From Planctomycetaceae bacterium (lineage in GTDB: Bacteria; Planctomycetota; Phycisphaerae; Phycisphaerales; SM1A02), in NCBI GenBank assembly GCA_947459855.1, contig CANHFL010000088.1, positions 1-6,038 of the forward strand: a stretch of DNA of 6,038 nucleotides, read 5' to 3'. The translations under genes and the position numbers were made by a program. This document shows positions 5,076 to 6,038 of the stretch, one piece after another; within the stretch, counting starts at the first letter, position 1; the number at the start of each line of letters is the position of its first letter. The notes beneath the pieces are model-generated. The model made no database searches and was not told the DNA's origin. It was given only the letters and a program-made list of their open reading frames with translations.

Positions 5076-6038
5076 GGCGGAGCGTCTTCCTGGCTGCTCT
5101 GGCGGTCGCGCTGGTCGCGGCGCTCTGGCGCGCGGGGCTGCCGACGGAACCGCGATTCGCGGCGCCGGCGCCGCGGACTCCGGAGGGCGCCGCGGCCGCG
5201 GCCGACTGCCGGTTCCTCACGCTCCCCGCCATCGCGCCCGCGGCACACGCCTCGATGCTGGCCGCCGCGCCGGACGGATCGCTGCTCGCCGCGTGGTTCA
5301 CGGGATCCCGCGAGGGCGCCCAGGACGTGGTCATCCAGTTCGCGCGCGTGCGCGGAGGTGCCGTGCAGGAGACGTGGACGGCGCTCACGCGCCAGCAGCT
5401 GCAGGCGATGGTCGGGCGCGTGGTGCGCAAGCTGGGCAATCCCGTGCCGTGGTTCGACGCGTCGGGCCGCCTGCACCTCTTCGTCGTCAGCGTCAGCTAC
5501 GGCGGCTGGTCCGGCAGCGCGGTCAACCACCTTCAGTCGGACGACGGCGGCCGCACGTGGGCTTCCGCGCGGCGATTGGTGCTTGCGCCGTTCCTCAACC
5601 TCAGCACGCTGGTGCGCAACCCCCCTGTGCCGATGGCCGATGGCGGGATGGGGCTGCCCGCGTACCACGAGTTCATCCACAAGCACGGGCTGTGGGTTCG
5701 CCTGGGCACCGACGGCCGGGTGCTGCAGGCGTCGCGCATGCCGCCGGTGGCAGGCGGCGCGCTGCAGCCGGCCGTCGCGCCGCTGCCCGGACCGGGCGAG
5801 GCAACCGACGCGCTGGCCGTGCTGCGAACCGCCGCGCACGGGCCGATCGGCACGGTGCGCACGACGGACGGCGGCCTCGATTGGTCCGGGCCCGGGGTGC
5901 TCGGCATCCCGAACCCCGACCCCGGCACGTGCATGATCGCGCTGTCAGACGGCTCGCTGCTCATGGCCGCGAACCCGCTGCAGGCCGGCCGCAACGAGCT
6001 GCGCCTCTTCCGTTCGGTGGACGGCGGCGCGACGTGGA
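5072..6038 (+). CDS. Sialidase-family (BNR/Asp-box) exported protein (partial)
   Basis: The frame begins with a GTG overlapping the mutase stop codon and stays open to the right edge: 322 complete codons, C-terminus missing. Residues 1-20 (RRSVFLAALAVALVAAL) are an uncleaved anchor or signal peptide, followed by an Ala/Pro linker to about residue 45. The rest has the beta-propeller features of the BNR/exo-alpha-sialidase superfamily. Three Asp boxes are visible: SDDGGRTW (156-163), a degenerate TTDGGLDW (264-271) and SVDGGATW (315-322, at the edge). Family-like segments include LLAAWFTGSREGA (71-83), KLGNPVPWFD (120-129) and VRNPPVPM with LPAYHEF (about 181-201). Such proteins act outside the cytoplasm, classically removing terminal sialic acids, but many homologues have unknown substrates. 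The Arg triad of true sialidases cannot be assigned without a structural alignment, so substrate and activity are not established. It is the second gene of the mutase operon. Confidence 0.8.
   Translation, partial: MRRSVFLAALAVALVAALWRAGLPTEPRFAAPAPRTPEGAAAAADCRFLTLPAIAPAAHASMLAAAPDGSLLAAWFTGSREGAQDVVIQFARVRGGAVQETWTALTRQQLQAMVGRVVRKLGNPVPWFDASGRLHLFVVSVSYGGWSGSAVNHLQSDDGGRTWASARRLVLAPFLNLSTLVRNPPVPMADGGMGLPAYHEFIHKHGLWVRLGTDGRVLQASRMPPVAGGALQPAVAPLPGPGEATDALAVLRTAAHGPIGTVRTTDGGLDWSGPGVLGIPNPDPGTCMIALSDGSLLMAANPLQAGRNELRLFRSVDGGATW

Noticed and set aside
3720..5839. Long minus-strand open frames (3720-4967, 4814-5839) antisense to the mutase and sialidase-like genes
   Set aside because: They show His/Arg/Ala-rich shadow composition with no motifs, and the sense strand has clear conserved proteins.

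Overview
The window is very GC-rich, densely packed bacterial DNA, with the codon third positions strongly biased to G/C. It most likely comes from a high-GC member of the Planctomycetota. The evidence for that is indirect: the leftmost gene resembles the secreted tetratricopeptide/PQQ-propeller proteins common in that phylum, and the phosphohexomutase carries an 'SVSGxRGIVG' N-terminus and a GGEGNGG substrate loop of a non-enterobacterial type. No rRNA or other phylogenetic marker is present, so this placement is an inference.

The layout is six protein genes in two divergent pairs plus one convergent junction. From the left: the 5' part of a secreted protein gene on the minus strand (1-470, cut by the window edge); a 47-bp divergent spacer; a LEA14-like lipoprotein gene on the plus strand (518-1057); a 16-bp convergent gap; then a minus-strand operon whose first gene is a 6-pyruvoyl-tetrahydropterin-synthase-family gene (3628-3239), followed with a 4-bp GTGA overlap by polyphosphate kinase ppk1 (3242-1074). 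A 55-bp divergent spacer (3629-3683) separates this from a plus-strand operon: a GlmM-type phosphohexomutase (3684-5075), followed with another 4-bp GTGA overlap by a membrane-targeted sialidase/BNR-repeat protein (5072 to the right edge, cut). No gap exceeds 55 bp. I see no tRNA, rRNA, CRISPR array, insertion sequence or attachment site.

Functionally this is mostly housekeeping: polyphosphate synthesis, pterin (folate or queuosine) chemistry, amino-sugar activation for cell-envelope precursors, and three exported or envelope-associated proteins. I found no new multi-gene system. The points most worth a second look are: (1) the pterin enzyme has a PTPS-III-like ExxHGH motif instead of the QueD cysteine, and also an Asn where QueD has its catalytic His; (2) three of the four genes that begin a transcription unit have a TANNNT box ending 9-10 nt before the ATG and no Shine-Dalgarno sequence, suggesting leaderless transcripts; and (3) the mutase and the sialidase-like protein are translationally coupled.
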